The notes under the pieces were generated by a model, which was not told the DNA's origin, searched no databases, and saw only the letters and a list, made by a program, of their open reading frames with translations. Below, piece after piece: positions 62,815 through 64,000 of a stretch of 64,000 nt of DNA (the first letter of the stretch is position 1; each line of letters begins with the position of its first letter). The stretch comes from Coprococcus eutactus (GTDB taxonomy: Bacteria; Bacillota; Clostridia; Lachnospirales; Lachnospiraceae): positions 248,001 through 312,000 of the forward strand of contig NZ_CP102278.1 of the NCBI RefSeq assembly GCF_025149915.1, given 5' to 3'. The position numbers and the translations under genes are program-made.

Positions 62815-64000
<1,186 letters not shown>

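Overview
The window is a chromosomal segment from a low-to-moderate GC, endospore-forming Firmicute. The best fit is the family Lachnospiraceae (Coprococcus-like). The evidence is AGGAGG-type ribosome binding sites, a canonical sporulation and housekeeping block (spoVT, HU, rqcP, yabP, yabQ, divIC, spoIIE, tilS, hpt, ftsH), a clostridial type-II fatty acid gene set and a complete F-type ATP synthase operon running off the right edge. I cannot assign a species. No rRNA, tRNA or CRISPR was seen.

Layout. 1-1.9 kb: end of a cell-surface glycan locus (a GlfT2-like transferase fragment, then UDP-galactopyranose mutase). 2-5.8 kb: one very large protein with a sugar-sensor-like domain, degenerate GGDEF, EAL and a C-terminal beta-helix-like domain. 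5.9-9.0 kb: a polysaccharide O-acetylation pair (MBOAT plus DHHW protein), then proC. 9.9-21.6 kb: a signalling block with three hybrid histidine kinases, a stand-alone HPt protein, a receiver/HD-GYP c-di-GMP phosphodiesterase and a frameshifted solute-binding lipoprotein. There is no DNA-binding response regulator, so the visible output is c-di-GMP turnover. 21.7-30.8 kb: the sporulation, division and housekeeping block. 31-32.4 kb: a membrane-anchored alpha/beta hydrolase.

32.5-37.9 kb is a 5.3-kb genomic island bounded by perfect 34-bp direct repeats. The left repeat forms the 3' part of a candidate small RNA. Each repeat ends inside a terminator stem, and the terminator is rebuilt at both junctions. 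The island keeps integrase-arm-like repeats but no integrase. It is full of decaying genes (NYN/PIN-like protein, metallophosphoesterase, ADP-ribosylglycohydrolase, tyrosine-phosphatase-like, IS256 fragment) plus two intact ones (a zinc-ribbon protein and an HD protein). Several of the breaks lie at or beside homopolymer runs.

38-43.9 kb: a GH13 amylase, an unknown protein, a three-domain polynucleotide kinase/phosphatase/RNA ligase and a small metallophosphoesterase, giving an RNA-repair theme that echoes the island. 44.0-44.3 kb: a 266-bp fold-back DNA element. 44.3-49.7 kb: TetR regulator, MMPL transporter and a heptad-repeat lipoprotein, a likely regulated export system. 49.8-56 kb: acpP, fabD, fabG, a GH3 hydrolase, fabF and a CbiT-like protein, with long structured intergenic regions and separate promoters. 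56.2-58.2 kb: an XRE/S24-like regulator and a HAD protein of the RNA-repair type. 58.3-64 kb: atpB-E-F-H-A-G-D, with an anomalous atpB start and a second, 200-nt fold-back element between atpG and atpD.

The points most worth a second look are the island and its small-RNA attachment site, the kinase/phosphatase/ligase enzyme, the two fold-back elements, the c-di-GMP/beta-helix fusion protein and the structured acpP-fabD intergenic region. All family names are from recognition of motifs by eye; no database search was run.
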